Notes under the pieces: generated by a model | What the model was told of the DNA's origin: nothing | Database searches by the model: none | Seen by the model: only the letters and a program-made list of their open reading frames with translations | Position numbers and translations under genes: made by a program | Source: DASRVA01 sp050732935 | Lineage (GTDB): Bacteria; Gemmatimonadota; Gemmatimonadetes; JACCXV01; JAHWKZ01 | Assembly: GCA_050732935.1 (NCBI GenBank) | Contig: JBOHRW010000103.1 | Span: 33,144 to 97,143 of the forward strand | Length of the DNA: 64,000 bases | Reading direction: 5' to 3' | Shown here: piece after piece, positions 9,306-18,091 of the stretch | Layout of the letters: each line of letters starts with the position of its first letter | Position numbering within the stretch: the stretch's first letter is position 1

Positions 9306-9425
9306 GTTCTTGCCTCGTTAGCCGATGCAGCGCTCTCCAAGGAGCACGTCCGGTCGCGAGCAGGCGACCCGCGGGGGCGGGATTCGACCGGAGGTTACGG
9401 GCGGGTATTGCCAGTAGAGGACTTC

Positions 9426-9454
9426 AATTTAGCGCCCTTTGCGCTTCGAATCAA
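9426..9454 (-). promoter_or_regulatory. Candidate sigma-70-type promoter for secA
   Basis: On the minus strand a -35-like TTGATT (9454-9449) is followed by a 17 nt spacer and a -10-like TAAATT (9431-9426). Each box matches consensus at four of six positions. It lies in the 171 nt gap between nadD and secA and would give a leader of roughly 115 nt. That leader includes a 6-bp hairpin (GGTCGC/GCGACC, 9352-9369). The call is by eye only. Confidence 0.4.
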
Positions 9455-9476
9455 CGCCCTCCGGCCCGGTGTAGTG

Positions 9477-10127
9477 TCAACTCGACCCGCCGCCCGAGTG
9501 TACGCTGGCCGCAGGCTTTTCTCCGTACAGCCCGCGCTCCGCGATGTAAGCCTCCACCGCCGGGGGCACCCAGTGCCGAATCGTGCGGCCCTCGGCGATT
9601 CGCCGACGAATGGTCGTGGAGGAGATCTCGAGAGTCGGCACGGGGACCCACCTGAGCCCGTGGGGGAGCGGCGTGTCCAGCACCTCCTCCGCGGTTCCGT
9701 CGACCTCGCGCGTCACGACCACGATCTCCGCCAGCTCGGGGAGCGCCTCCACGGCATGCCATTCGCGGAGCTCGGGCAGATTGTCCTGCCCCAGGATCAG
9801 ATGCCACGCGGTTTCGGGCTCACGACTCCGGAGCTCCCGCAAGGTGTCCACCGTGTAGGAGACACCGCCGCGCTCGATCTCCAGCCGGTCCGCCACGAGA
9901 CAGGGATCGCCGGCCACGGCCAGCTCGGTCATGGTCGCCCGGTCGCGGGGGCTCGCTTGGGACTCGCCCTTGAAGGCGTGGCGGTAAGTGGGCACCAGGA
10001 CGACCTGGTCCAGGGCCAGCTCTTCACGCACGATGTGGGCCACGATCAGGTGAGCGACGTGCGGCGGGTTGAACGTCCCGCCCATGAGCCCCTTCCTGAG
10101 GGAGACGCCCTCCCCCGGCACGCTCAC
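9477..10127 (-). CDS. nadD: Nicotinate-nucleotide adenylyltransferase
   Basis: NadD transfers AMP to nicotinate mononucleotide to make deamido-NAD in NAD biosynthesis. The 216-residue protein has the nucleotidyltransferase signature GGTFNPPHVAHL near the N-terminus and the second signature ISSTTIRRRIAEG near the C-terminus. The segment VSYTVDTLRELR and the length fit the family. The GTG start overlaps the bamD stop by 4 nt (GTGA), so translation is probably coupled. It is the last gene of the sugar-nucleotide/bamD operon; secA has its own upstream gap. Confidence 0.95.
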   Translation of the reverse strand: MSVPGEGVSLRKGLMGGTFNPPHVAHLIVAHIVREELALDQVVLVPTYRHAFKGESQASPRDRATMTELAVAGDPCLVADRLEIERGGVSYTVDTLRELRSREPETAWHLILGQDNLPELREWHAVEALPELAEIVVVTREVDGTAEEVLDTPLPHGLRWVPVPTLEISSTTIRRRIAEGRTIRHWVPPAVEAYIAERGLYGEKPAASVHSGGGSS

Positions 10128-10915
10128 GGATCCGGCGCCGAGCCGGCCGCCCGTTCAGCCGGCATCACCGGCAGGCATCGATCCGGCAGCTCGTCCGCGG
10201 CTTCGCGCCTGGCCGCGCTCTCGGGGAAGCTCTCGCCCAGCCGGGAAAAGACGTCCGCCGCACGATCGCCGAGCCCCTGCTGACAATAGGTTTGGGCCAG
10301 AAGCGCGTACGCGGCCGCGAGCCAGTCCGTGTCGGAGTATGCGGAGATGAGATCGGTCAGGTAGATCTCCGCCGCCTCGTAGTCCTCGTGATCGAAGTAG
10401 AACTCGGCGTTCAGGTAGACCTTCTCGGCCAGCTTGTTGCGAAGCTCCCGCACACGCTGGCGTGCCTCCTCTGCGAACTCGCTGCCGGGATACTCGACGA
10501 CGACCCGATCGTAGACGTTGATGGCCCGCTCGGTGTCACGCTGATCCAGCTCAGGGCGAAGGCTCATCTCCTGGTAAGCACGTCCCGCCTGATAGATCGC
10601 CTCCGCGGCCCGCTCCGCGTTGGGAAAGTCCCGCTGGAAATTCAGGAACTCCTGCGCTGCGGTCGCCCAGTCCTCCATGCGCTGGTACGACTCCGCCGCC
10701 ATCCAGCGCGCGTCGGGCACACGCGGATCCTGGGGGTAGTTGAACACGAAAGCCTGGAAGGCTGTCACCGCCTGCGCATAGTCCCCGTTCTCGAAAAGCT
10801 CCGTGGCTCGCTCGTACTGATCGTCGGCGTGGAGCACCGTCGTCTCGGTGGTCGACGCGCATCCCCCCACGGTCAGAGCCGCCAGCAAGCCCAGCAGCGG
10901 CAGAGCGTATCTCAC
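10124..10915 (-). CDS. bamD: Outer-membrane assembly lipoprotein BamD (YfiO)
   Basis: BamD is the essential lipoprotein of the BAM complex that inserts beta-barrel proteins. The 263-residue precursor has a lipoprotein signal peptide ending in the lipobox VGGC (Cys near residue 19). Five TPR-like repeats follow, beginning ADDQYERATELFENGDYAQA and including FVFNYPQDPRVPDARW, a typical BamD/YbgF pattern. The conserved spacing and length (about 245 residues in E. coli) support the name. It overlaps the preceding TPR gene and the following nadD by 4 nt each. Confidence 0.88.
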   Translation of the reverse strand: MRYALPLLGLLAALTVGGCASTTETTVLHADDQYERATELFENGDYAQAVTAFQAFVFNYPQDPRVPDARWMAAESYQRMEDWATAAQEFLNFQRDFPNAERAAEAIYQAGRAYQEMSLRPELDQRDTERAINVYDRVVVEYPGSEFAEEARQRVRELRNKLAEKVYLNAEFYFDHEDYEAAEIYLTDLISAYSDTDWLAAAYALLAQTYCQQGLGDRAADVFSRLGESFPESAARREAADELPDRCLPVMPAERAAGSAPDP

Positions 10916-11892
10916 GGAAATCGCCGAGAGCTCGCGGAGTCCGGACTCTGCGGGGGCTCCCCGCCCCCGGCGCCCTCGAGCGCGAAACCGAACTCGAGCT
11001 GCTTGAGGCGCCGGAAGGCCTCCATGGCTGCCGATGTTTCCCGCTCGCCCTCGGCCTCGATCACGCGACTGTAGTACTCCATGGCGGCCTCGCGATCCCC
11101 CGTGCGCTCCTCGAGCCGGGCCATCATCAGCAAAGCCTCGGGAACGAGGTTCGGGGGCTCGCCCGAGCGCAGAACGGTCTGCAGGTATTCGGAAGCCGCC
11201 TCGTAGTCCTCGTTGGCGAGGGCCCGCTCAGCCATCCGATAGGAGCACGAGCCCAGCCGGTACCGGATCTCCTCCTCGTCGGCGCGATCGCCTTGGGTCA
11301 TCTCCAGGAATCGACCCAGATACTCGATGGCAGCCGGGCAATCCCGCCGCTGCTCGTAGGCGTCGGCCAGACGGGCGTACACACCGGGACCGGCCTCCTC
11401 CGGTATGCGCGCCAGCCCGGAAAGATACGCGGTGATCGCCGCCTCGTAGTCGGGCCGCCCGAAGGCCGCGTCCCCGAGTGCGTAGTACAGCGAGCCCAGG
11501 CTGGCCGCGCTATCCCGAGCCTGGATTCCGTCGATCGCACGAAGCATGGCGAAGGTGTCGCCCTGGGCCGACCAGCGGCGGGCATGGAGATAGTACAGGG
11601 CGCGGACCCGGCCGGCGTAATCGGGATCGCGCTGAATCAGGCCGTCGAACATCCGCTCTGCGGTGTTGAAATCCTTCGAAAGCAGCGCCAGCTCAGCAGC
11701 CTTGAGCCGGAGCTCGGAGGAGGCGTCCTCCCCCGCCGCCTCGAGGGAAATCCCGTACTCGACCGCCGCATCGGCGTACTGACCACTCGCGCTGTAGCGA
11801 TCTCCCCGCCCCTCCGAGGCTCCGCCTTCGGCCTCGCAGCCCAACGTCGTCGCCAGGATGGCCGCCGCCAGAAACCGCAGTTCAACCGGCAT
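10912..11892 (-). CDS. TPR-repeat lipoprotein of unknown role
   Basis: The 326-residue protein starts with a signal peptide ending in a lipobox-like TLGC (about residue 19), so it is probably membrane-anchored in the periplasm. The rest is a solenoid of tetratricopeptide-like repeats (for example LYYALGDAAFGRPDYEAAI and YRMAERALANEDYEAASEYL). No enzymatic motif is visible. It overlaps DUF4254 by 11 nt and bamD by 4 nt. The bamD linkage suggests a role in outer-membrane assembly or periplasmic scaffolding, but this is inference from context only. The C-terminal 25 residues are Gly/Ser/Pro-rich. Confidence 0.8.
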   Translation of the reverse strand: MPVELRFLAAAILATTLGCEAEGGASEGRGDRYSASGQYADAAVEYGISLEAAGEDASSELRLKAAELALLSKDFNTAERMFDGLIQRDPDYAGRVRALYYLHARRWSAQGDTFAMLRAIDGIQARDSAASLGSLYYALGDAAFGRPDYEAAITAYLSGLARIPEEAGPGVYARLADAYEQRRDCPAAIEYLGRFLEMTQGDRADEEEIRYRLGSCSYRMAERALANEDYEAASEYLQTVLRSGEPPNLVPEALLMMARLEERTGDREAAMEYYSRVIEAEGERETSAAMEAFRRLKQLEFGFALEGAGGGEPPQSPDSASSRRFP

Positions 11893-12604
11893 CCGCGTCT
11901 CCTCGTCCCCGTCGGGCCGCCCGCAGGAAGGGATTCATCTCCGGATCGTTGTACATCTTGAACTGCCGATATCGCCGAAACCGACGTCGCCCGGCCAGAA
12001 GGTCACGCTGGAGCGAGGCCAGGCATTCGGCCAGGTCGGCTCGCTGCTCCTCGAGAGCGAAGGTTCGCTCACGGCAGCGCGCGCGGTGGTCGGGGTCCGC
12101 ATCGGGTCGCGTAGCCTCCTCGTGCATGTGATAGATCTTGAGAGCGAGCACGGATAGCCGGTCGACGATCGCCCCCGGCGTCTCGGAGTGCAGCGGGACG
12201 TCGGCGCCGGCTAGCCCGCGCCGCTCCAGATCGGCCAGCAGCTGCTCGTCGATCCTTTCCACGAGGTCGTTCCGCTGCTGGTTTAGGTCATCGATGCGGC
12301 GCTTGGTTTCGGCGATAAGGCGATCCGGCGCGTCCTGACGTCGTGCCCGATCTTCCTCGTGCCAGAGCCGGATGTTCACCAGATGCTCTTCGCCGATCGT
12401 CTGCTCCAGGCCTCGAATCGGCGAGACCTCGTCCTCCCCCAGCGTGCGCTCGCCCTCCTCCGGGCTCGCGTGCCAGTCACGGATGCCCTCGTCGTGCCAG
12501 GACAGCAGCCGTGTTACGGCAAGCGGATCATCGCCGCTGGCCGCGGTATCTTCTACCCCGGTCGGCGCTACGCGTTGCACGTCCCCGGCCTCTTCCCGCC
12601 TCAC
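11882..12604 (-). CDS. DUF4254 domain-containing protein
   Basis: The 240-residue charged, helical protein matches the DUF4254 pattern. It has a core NIRLWHEEDRARRQDAPD, followed by IAETKRRIDDLNQQRNDLVE and a conserved LSVLALKIYHMHEEA helix, and ends with KMYNDPEMNP. The function of the family is unknown. In other bacteria it often sits beside glycosyltransferase or LPS genes, which fits this operon. I place the start at the GTG at 12602-12604, which overlaps the gmd stop as GTGA. The open frame continues further upstream, but only inside gmd. No signal peptide is present, so it is probably cytoplasmic. Confidence 0.83.
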   Translation of the reverse strand: MRREEAGDVQRVAPTGVEDTAASGDDPLAVTRLLSWHDEGIRDWHASPEEGERTLGEDEVSPIRGLEQTIGEEHLVNIRLWHEEDRARRQDAPDRLIAETKRRIDDLNQQRNDLVERIDEQLLADLERRGLAGADVPLHSETPGAIVDRLSVLALKIYHMHEEATRPDADPDHRARCRERTFALEEQRADLAECLASLQRDLLAGRRRFRRYRQFKMYNDPEMNPFLRAARRGRGDADAG

Positions 12605-13590
12605 GATTCCGCCCGTTCGGCGGCGCACTCGGACTCGCGGAGGCGCTCGAGATCGGCATCCACCATTATCCGGATCAGCTGGTGGAAATCCACGGTCGGG
12701 GCCCACCCCAGGTCCGCCCGCGCCCGGCTCGCATCGGCCCTCAGGTGATCCACTTCGGCGGGCCGGAGCCGGTTCCGATCGACCACCACGTGCTTCCGCC
12801 AGTCTAGCCCCACGTGCTGGAAGGCGATCTCGCACACATCGCGGACCGAATGCGTGATACCCGTGCCGACCACGTAGTCCCTCGGCTCCTCGGCTTGGAG
12901 CATGTTCCACATCGCCACTACGTAGTCACCCGCGTAGCCCCAGTCGCGCTCGGCGTCCAGATTGCCCATCGGCAGCTGGTCGCTCAGCCCGAGGGCGATT
13001 CGCGCGACCCCATGGCTGACATGACGGGTCACGAACTCGAGGCCACGGCGGGGGGACTCGTGGTTGAAGAGGATCCCGCTCACCGCGAACAGATCGTACG
13101 ACTCGCGGTAATTAACGGTGATGAAGTGGCCGTAGACCTTGGCCACGCCGTATGGGCTCCGGGGATGAAACGGTGTCGACTCGTTCTGGGGCGAGCGCCT
13201 GACCTTCCCGAACATCTCGCTGGACGAAGCCTGGTAGAAACGAACCCCCGGGTCCACCTGCCGGATCGCCTCGAGCACCCGCGTCACGCCGAGGGCCGTG
13301 TACTCGCCTGTCAGGAACGGCTGGGACCATGATGTAGGAACGAAGGACTGCGCCGCGAGGTTGTAGATCTCCTGGGGGCGGACATCCGCGAAAACGTTGA
13401 TGAGGGAGAGCTGGTCCAGCAGGTCGGCCTGATGCAGCGTGATCCGCTCCTTGATGTGCGAGATCCTCTCGTACTTCTCCGTGGAAGACCGTCGCACCAT
13501 GCCGTGGACCTCGTAGTCCTGCTCGAGCAGGAGCTCCGCCAGATACGATCCGTCTTGGCCGGTGATGCCGGTGATAAGGGCGCGTTTCAA
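12601..13590 (-). CDS. gmd: GDP-mannose 4,6-dehydratase
   Basis: The enzyme converts GDP-mannose to GDP-4-keto-6-deoxymannose, the precursor of GDP-fucose, GDP-rhamnose and related sugars for surface glycans. The 329-residue protein is an extended short-chain dehydrogenase. It has the GITGQDGSYLAELLLE nucleotide-binding motif, the NLAAQSFVPTSW segment typical of Gmd, and a catalytic YGVAK motif. The GDP-sugar-specific LFNHESPRRG segment is also present. It overlaps udk and DUF4254 by 4 nt each. No downstream reductase (fucose synthase or Rmd) is visible in the window. Confidence 0.95.
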   Translation of the reverse strand: MKRALITGITGQDGSYLAELLLEQDYEVHGMVRRSSTEKYERISHIKERITLHQADLLDQLSLINVFADVRPQEIYNLAAQSFVPTSWSQPFLTGEYTALGVTRVLEAIRQVDPGVRFYQASSSEMFGKVRRSPQNESTPFHPRSPYGVAKVYGHFITVNYRESYDLFAVSGILFNHESPRRGLEFVTRHVSHGVARIALGLSDQLPMGNLDAERDWGYAGDYVVAMWNMLQAEEPRDYVVGTGITHSVRDVCEIAFQHVGLDWRKHVVVDRNRLRPAEVDHLRADASRARADLGWAPTVDFHQLIRIMVDADLERLRESECAAERAES

Positions 13591-14216
13591 CGATCGCCCT
13601 CCTGAACCAGCAGCCCTCGGACGCGACTGGCGATCATGTCGATCGCGATTTCGTTCTCCCCTCCTTCGGGGATGATCACGTCGGCGAACCGCTTGGACGG
13701 CTCTACGAACTCGTCGTGCATGGGGCGAACGGTGCGAAGATACTGCTCACCCACCGACTCGAAGGTCCTGCCCCGCTCGCGTATATCGCGATGAATCCGG
13801 CGCAGCAGACGGATGTCGGGCGGGGTGTCCACATAGATCTTCACGTCGAGAAGATCTCGCACGTCCGGATAATGAAACAGCAGAATGCCCTCCGCGAGGA
13901 TCACGTCTCGCGGCTCGATGCGGGCCGTCTCGGCCGTACGCACGTGCCGCGAGAAGTCGTACACCGGCCGCCCCACCGGCCGGCCCTCCTTCAGGGCCCG
14001 CAAGTGGGCCGTGAACAGCTCGTTCTCGATCGAGTTCGGGTGATCGAAGTTCCGGGTCGCCCGCTGCGCCGGGGCCAGCTCCGCCAGGTCCCGGTAATAG
14101 GCGTCCTGCTGGAGAACGGTGATCGAGTCCAGTGCCAGACGACGGAGCAGGTTACGGGCGACGGTCGTCTTCCCGGAGCCCGTGCCGCCCGCCAGGCCGA
14201 TCACGAACCGGGGCAC
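13587..14216 (-). CDS. udk: Uridine/cytidine kinase
   Basis: Uridine kinase phosphorylates uridine and cytidine in pyrimidine salvage. The 209-residue protein has Walker A GGTGSGKTTVA at the N-terminus, the QDAYYRDLAEL and NFDHPNSIENELF substrate-binding segments, and the VILAEGILLFHYPDVRDLLD Walker B region. Length matches the family. It is embedded among nucleotide-sugar genes, with 13 nt to the uxs stop and a 4 nt overlap with gmd. That could feed UTP pools for UDP-sugars, but this is inference. Confidence 0.95.
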   Translation of the reverse strand: MPRFVIGLAGGTGSGKTTVARNLLRRLALDSITVLQQDAYYRDLAELAPAQRATRNFDHPNSIENELFTAHLRALKEGRPVGRPVYDFSRHVRTAETARIEPRDVILAEGILLFHYPDVRDLLDVKIYVDTPPDIRLLRRIHRDIRERGRTFESVGEQYLRTVRPMHDEFVEPSKRFADVIIPEGGENEIAIDMIASRVRGLLVQEGDR

Positions 14217-14229
14217 GATGACCCGCCGA

Positions 14230-15165
14230 TCAGGCTCCGTTCAGGCTTCGATAGTAATCGATCGTCCGCCGCAGCCCCTCCTCCAGGTCGACTCGCGGCT
14301 CCCACTCGAGAAGCTCGCGTGCCAGCGTGATGTCCGGACGACGGACCCGGGGATCGTCTTCGGGGAGCGGGCGATAGACGACACGGCTCCGGCTCTCCGT
14401 CATCTCGATGATCTTGTCGGCCAGCTCACCCACCTCCAGCTCGCCCGGATTGCCCAGGTTGACGGGGCCGTTGTAGTCCGACCGTAAGAGGCGCAGGATG
14501 CCTTCGATGAGGTCGTCCACATAGCAGAACGAGCGTGTCTGGGTGCCATCCCCGAACACCGTGATCGAGTCTCCATCCAGGGCCTGCCGGATAAAGGTCG
14601 AGACGACGCGCCCGTCGTGCGGACGCATGCGTGGACCGTACGTGTTGAAGATCCGCGCAATGCGCACCTCCAGGCCGTACCTCCGGTGGTAGGCCATCGT
14701 CAGCGCCTCACCGAAGCGCTTGGCTTCGTCGTAGACGCCGCGCGGTCCGATGGGGTTCACGTTGCCCTGGTAGGATTCCGGCTGAGGATTGATCTCCGGA
14801 TCCCCGTACACCTCGGAGGTCGAGGCCAGCAGATAGCGGGCCCGTTGCGCGTGGGCGATCTCGAGCGTGCGCTTGGTTCCCATCGATCCGACCTCCATGG
14901 TCTCGATGGGGAACTCCAGGTAGTCGATCGGGCTGGCCGGGCTGGCGAAGTTCAGGATCGACTCCACCGTACCGTCCAGATCGAGCGACCGGGCGACATC
15001 CTGTTCGAGGAACTGGAAGGTCGGTCCCCGCAGGAACTCGATGTTCGCCTTCTGGCCCGTCAGCAGGTTGTCGACGCCGACGACCTCCTCCCCCTCGGCC
15101 AGCAGGCGCTGGCAAAGATGGGACCCCAGGAAACCCGCCGCGCCGGTGACGACGAGCCGGGTCAT
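14230..15165 (-). CDS. uxs: UDP-glucuronate decarboxylase (UDP-xylose synthase)
   Basis: This 311-residue extended SDR enzyme probably decarboxylates UDP-glucuronate to UDP-xylose. It shows the GAAGFLGSHLCQRLL NAD-binding motif. It also carries the UXS-typical NFASPASPIDYLEFPIETM segment and the catalytic YDEAKRFGE, with IARIFNTYGPRMRP further on. The ATG at 15163-15165 overlaps the ugd stop (ATGA). The immediately preceding gene makes UDP-glucuronate, the expected substrate, so the two form a two-step module. The alternative, a 4,6-dehydratase such as RmlB, is less likely because of the SPASP segment. Confidence 0.92.
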   Translation of the reverse strand: MTRLVVTGAAGFLGSHLCQRLLAEGEEVVGVDNLLTGQKANIEFLRGPTFQFLEQDVARSLDLDGTVESILNFASPASPIDYLEFPIETMEVGSMGTKRTLEIAHAQRARYLLASTSEVYGDPEINPQPESYQGNVNPIGPRGVYDEAKRFGEALTMAYHRRYGLEVRIARIFNTYGPRMRPHDGRVVSTFIRQALDGDSITVFGDGTQTRSFCYVDDLIEGILRLLRSDYNGPVNLGNPGELEVGELADKIIEMTESRSRVVYRPLPEDDPRVRRPDITLARELLEWEPRVDLEEGLRRTIDYYRSLNGA

Positions 15166-16514
15166 CCGCTCCCTGGGGCTGGGGCGGGCCGCATCGCGGC
15201 GCGTGCCGCGCGCACGGGACGGCCAATGGAATGGTATTCGAAGCCGAGGCCGGCCATCCGCTCCGGATCGTACACGTTCCGGCCATCGAAGACGATCGGC
15301 TGGCCCAGGCCCCGGGTCATGCGATCGAAATCCGGGAACCGGAACTCGTTCCACTCGGTCACGACGATCAGGGCGTCGGCCGCTTCCAGGGCCTCGTAGG
15401 CTTCGTCGGCGTATTCGATCCGATCGCCGAGCACACGCCGGACGTTCTCGATCGCCTTGGGATCGAAGGCCCGGATCGTCGCTCCCCGTTCCAGCAGCTC
15501 GTCGATGATCACCAGGGACGGCGCCTCGCGGATATCGTCCGTCTTCGGCTTGAAGGCGAGCCCCCAGACCGCCAACCGGTGGCCGCTCAGGTCCTCTCCG
15601 AACCGCCCGACAACCCGCTCCACGAGGAGGCGCTTCTGGATCTCGTTGACCCTGTGCACGGCCCGGATGATGTCGAAATCGTAGGCCACCTGATCGGCCA
15701 GGCGCTCGAGCGCCTGAACGTCCTTGGGGAAGCACGATCCACCGAACCCCACCCCGGGGAACAGGAACGAGCTTCCGATCCGCCGGTCGCTTCCGATCCC
15801 AGCCCGCACCGCGTCCACGTCGGCACCGACGCGATCGCACAGGTTGGCGATCTCGTTCATGAAGGTGATCCTCGTCGCCAGCATCGCGTTGGCGGCGTAC
15901 TTGGTCATCTCAGCGGACCGGGTGTCCATGAAGAGAACGGGATTCCCGGTCCTCAGGAATGGGCCGTAGATCGCCTTCAGGACCTCGCGACCCTCTTCGT
16001 CGTCGGCACCTACGACGATACGGTCGGGCTTCATGAAATCGTTGACCGCCGTCCCTTCCTTGAGAAACTCCGGATTGGACACCACGACACAGGGATGATC
16101 GGTCGTCTCGGCGAGGACCGCCCGGACACGGTCGGCTGATCCCACGGGAACGGTGCTCTTGTTGACGACGATCCTCGGACCGTCGGCATGCTGACCGATC
16201 GTCCTGGCGACCTCCAGGACGTATCGCAGGTCCGCCGATCCATCCTCGCCCGGCGGCGTGCCCACGGCGATGAAGAGGACGCGGCTGTCCCTTACGGTCT
16301 CGGCCGGGTCGGTCGTGAAGCGAAGCCGGCCTTCCGTCATGTTGCTGCGAAGCAGTTCCTCCAGCCCCGGCTCGTAGATCGGGATCACGCCATGGCGCAG
16401 CCGCTCCACCCGGTCGTGGTCGATGTCGCAGCAGACGACGTCGTGACCCATCTCGGCCAGACACGTCGCCGTCACCAGGCCCACGTACCCCGCCCCGAAG
16501 ACCCCGAGATTCAA
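15162..16514 (-). CDS. ugd: UDP-glucose 6-dehydrogenase
   Basis: The enzyme oxidises UDP-glucose twice to UDP-glucuronate. The 450-residue protein carries the N-terminal GAGYVGLVTATCLAEMGHD Rossmann motif, the catalytic-cysteine motif GFGGSCFPKD, and the C-terminal UDP-binding domain with GLAFKPKTDDIREAPS. It overlaps hldE and uxs by 4 nt each. It differs from the second dehydrogenase in the window (23498-24847), which has the GWGGHCIP motif of the UDP-HexNAc dehydrogenase branch. Confidence 0.96.
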   Translation of the reverse strand: MNLGVFGAGYVGLVTATCLAEMGHDVVCCDIDHDRVERLRHGVIPIYEPGLEELLRSNMTEGRLRFTTDPAETVRDSRVLFIAVGTPPGEDGSADLRYVLEVARTIGQHADGPRIVVNKSTVPVGSADRVRAVLAETTDHPCVVVSNPEFLKEGTAVNDFMKPDRIVVGADDEEGREVLKAIYGPFLRTGNPVLFMDTRSAEMTKYAANAMLATRITFMNEIANLCDRVGADVDAVRAGIGSDRRIGSSFLFPGVGFGGSCFPKDVQALERLADQVAYDFDIIRAVHRVNEIQKRLLVERVVGRFGEDLSGHRLAVWGLAFKPKTDDIREAPSLVIIDELLERGATIRAFDPKAIENVRRVLGDRIEYADEAYEALEAADALIVVTEWNEFRFPDFDRMTRGLGQPIVFDGRNVYDPERMAGLGFEYHSIGRPVRAARAAMRPAPAPGSG

Positions 16515-17974
16515 GCTTCGCCTCCCTGGCGCCCGTCGGCGATCCGCCCGATGATCCCGGTCGTGGACTTGCCTTCCACGAGCTCGATCAGCTCGACCCT
16601 GCCGCCATAAGCGCGAACGATCTCCGCCCCTACCACCTCGTGGGGCTCGTAATCGGCTCCCTTGGTCAGGACATCAGGCCGGATCGTCTCGATCAGACCG
16701 AGCGGGGTGTCCTCGTCGAAGATCACGACGTAATCGACGAACGAGAGGGCCGAGAGGATCTCCGCGCGTTCCTTCTGATCCAGGATCGGACGGTTCTCGC
16801 CCTTGAGCCGTCGCACCGAGGCATCGCTGTTGACGCCCACCACGAGGCAGTCGCCCAGCGCCTGCGAGGACTTCAGGTACCGGATGTGTCCGGCGTGCAG
16901 GAGGTCGAAGCAACCATTGGTGAAGACCACCGTTTCACCTCGGCGCCGATGCTCGGCCGCCGCCGCCGCGGCGGCGGTCGCGTTCACGCTCTTTTCCGTG
17001 TGAGGCAGTTCGCGCGCCAGCTCCGCCCCGATCTCGGCCCAGGTCACGGTCGCGGTTCCCACCTTTCTCACCTTGATCCCCGCCGCCACGTTCGCCATCC
17101 GCGCCGCGAGATCCGCCGGATGCCCGTCGGCCAGCATGGCGGTAAAGGCGGCCGCGAACGTGTCGCCCGCTCCCGTCACGTCGAAGACCTCCCGGGCGCG
17201 GGCGCCGTAATCCTGCGGTGGATCTTTCGAATAGAGTCTCATGCCGCGTTCCGAGCGTGTCAGGACGAGCGCCTGCAGGTCCAGTCTCCGGCGCAGCGAT
17301 TCGGCCAGTGCGTCGTCCCATGGTCCTCCGGCGAGCTCGCTCAGCTCGCTCTCGTTCGGGACGAGGTAGCTGGCTCCACGATAGCGCTCCGCGTCGCCCC
17401 CCTTGGGGTCGGCCACGATCGGACGGCCCTCCGCCCGTTCCGACAGACGCCTCACGCCTGCGGCCGAGACGGTCCCCTTGCGGTAGTCGCTCACGATCGC
17501 CGCGTCGCATCCCGGAACGAGCCGGTCGATCACGTCCAGCAGTTCCTCGAGGGCCCGCCCGGACGCGCCCTCGGGGTCCTCGTAATCGATCCGGACGAGG
17601 GCGTGCTGGCCGGCGTGGACCCGCAGCTTGTGCGGGGTAGGTCGCCGAGGCTCGACCACGAGCCCCTCGTCGGTGAACCCGTCGGCCACGAGCCTCGCCC
17701 GGCACTCGCGGCCGCTCTCGTCGTCGCCCACCAGCGAGATCAGCACCGGCTCGCATCCCAGGGCCGCCAGGTTGCGGGCGACGTTCCCCGCACCTCCCGG
17801 GTAGAGGTCCCGCCGCTCGAACGTCACCACGGGGACCGGCTTCTCCGGGCTCAGCCGATCCGCCCGGCCGAACAGATACTCGTCGAGCATGAGATCCCCG
17901 AAAACGACGATGCGGCCGCCGCGAAACCCGCGCACGGCCGCGCGCAGCTCTTCGATGGATGATACGCCCGGCAT
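16511..17974 (-). CDS. hldE: Bifunctional heptose 7-phosphate kinase / heptose 1-phosphate adenylyltransferase
   Basis: HldE performs two steps of ADP-heptose synthesis for LPS inner core. Residues about 1-320 form a PfkB-type kinase (GDLMLDEYLFGRADRLSPEKP, GAGDTFAAAF). Residues about 345-487 form a nucleotidyltransferase (FTNGCFDLLHAGHIRYL). An alanine-rich linker joins them. The full-length 487-residue fusion resembles the E. coli enzyme. It heads a run of nine coupled genes; a candidate promoter is 36-41 nt upstream. It implies heptose-containing LPS or signalling-competent ADP-heptose. Confidence 0.96.
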   Translation of the reverse strand: MPGVSSIEELRAAVRGFRGGRIVVFGDLMLDEYLFGRADRLSPEKPVPVVTFERRDLYPGGAGNVARNLAALGCEPVLISLVGDDESGRECRARLVADGFTDEGLVVEPRRPTPHKLRVHAGQHALVRIDYEDPEGASGRALEELLDVIDRLVPGCDAAIVSDYRKGTVSAAGVRRLSERAEGRPIVADPKGGDAERYRGASYLVPNESELSELAGGPWDDALAESLRRRLDLQALVLTRSERGMRLYSKDPPQDYGARAREVFDVTGAGDTFAAAFTAMLADGHPADLAARMANVAAGIKVRKVGTATVTWAEIGAELARELPHTEKSVNATAAAAAAAEHRRRGETVVFTNGCFDLLHAGHIRYLKSSQALGDCLVVGVNSDASVRRLKGENRPILDQKERAEILSALSFVDYVVIFDEDTPLGLIETIRPDVLTKGADYEPHEVVGAEIVRAYGGRVELIELVEGKSTTGIIGRIADGRQGGEA

Positions 17975-17986
17975 ACGAATCGCGCT

Positions 17987-18015
17987 AAGCTATCCTCCGC
18001 GTCCGGGCCCTTCAA
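17987..18015 (-). promoter_or_regulatory. Candidate promoter for the hldE operon
   Basis: On the minus strand TTGAAG (18015-18010) and TAGCTT (17992-17987) are separated by 17 nt in the divergent gap between hldE and nfuA. The predicted start site would be only a few bases from the hldE ATG, giving a very short leader. The -10 match is weak (three of six), so this is tentative. Confidence 0.3.
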
Positions 18016-18091
18016 GACCTTGCCGGCGCTGCATTTGGGCAAAACGCCCTTGGCCCCGTCCGGTCGCCCCGCCTAGGTTGGGCGTCACCCC

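Noticed and set aside
9306..9476. A GGTCGAATCCC-like stretch upstream of secA looked like a tRNA T-arm.
   Set aside because: Only three stem pairs form, and I cannot fold acceptor, D and anticodon arms around it.
12605..12910. The DUF4254 frame stays open for 306 nt upstream of the chosen start.
   Set aside because: The sequence is inside gmd, and a GTG overlapping the gmd stop gives the usual family length; the extension looks like an antiframe artefact of high GC.
12601..17974. A dedicated glycan export or polymerase locus around the sugar genes.
   Set aside because: No Wzx, Wzy, Wzz, ABC exporter or glycosyltransferase gene is visible; only precursor enzymes are present.
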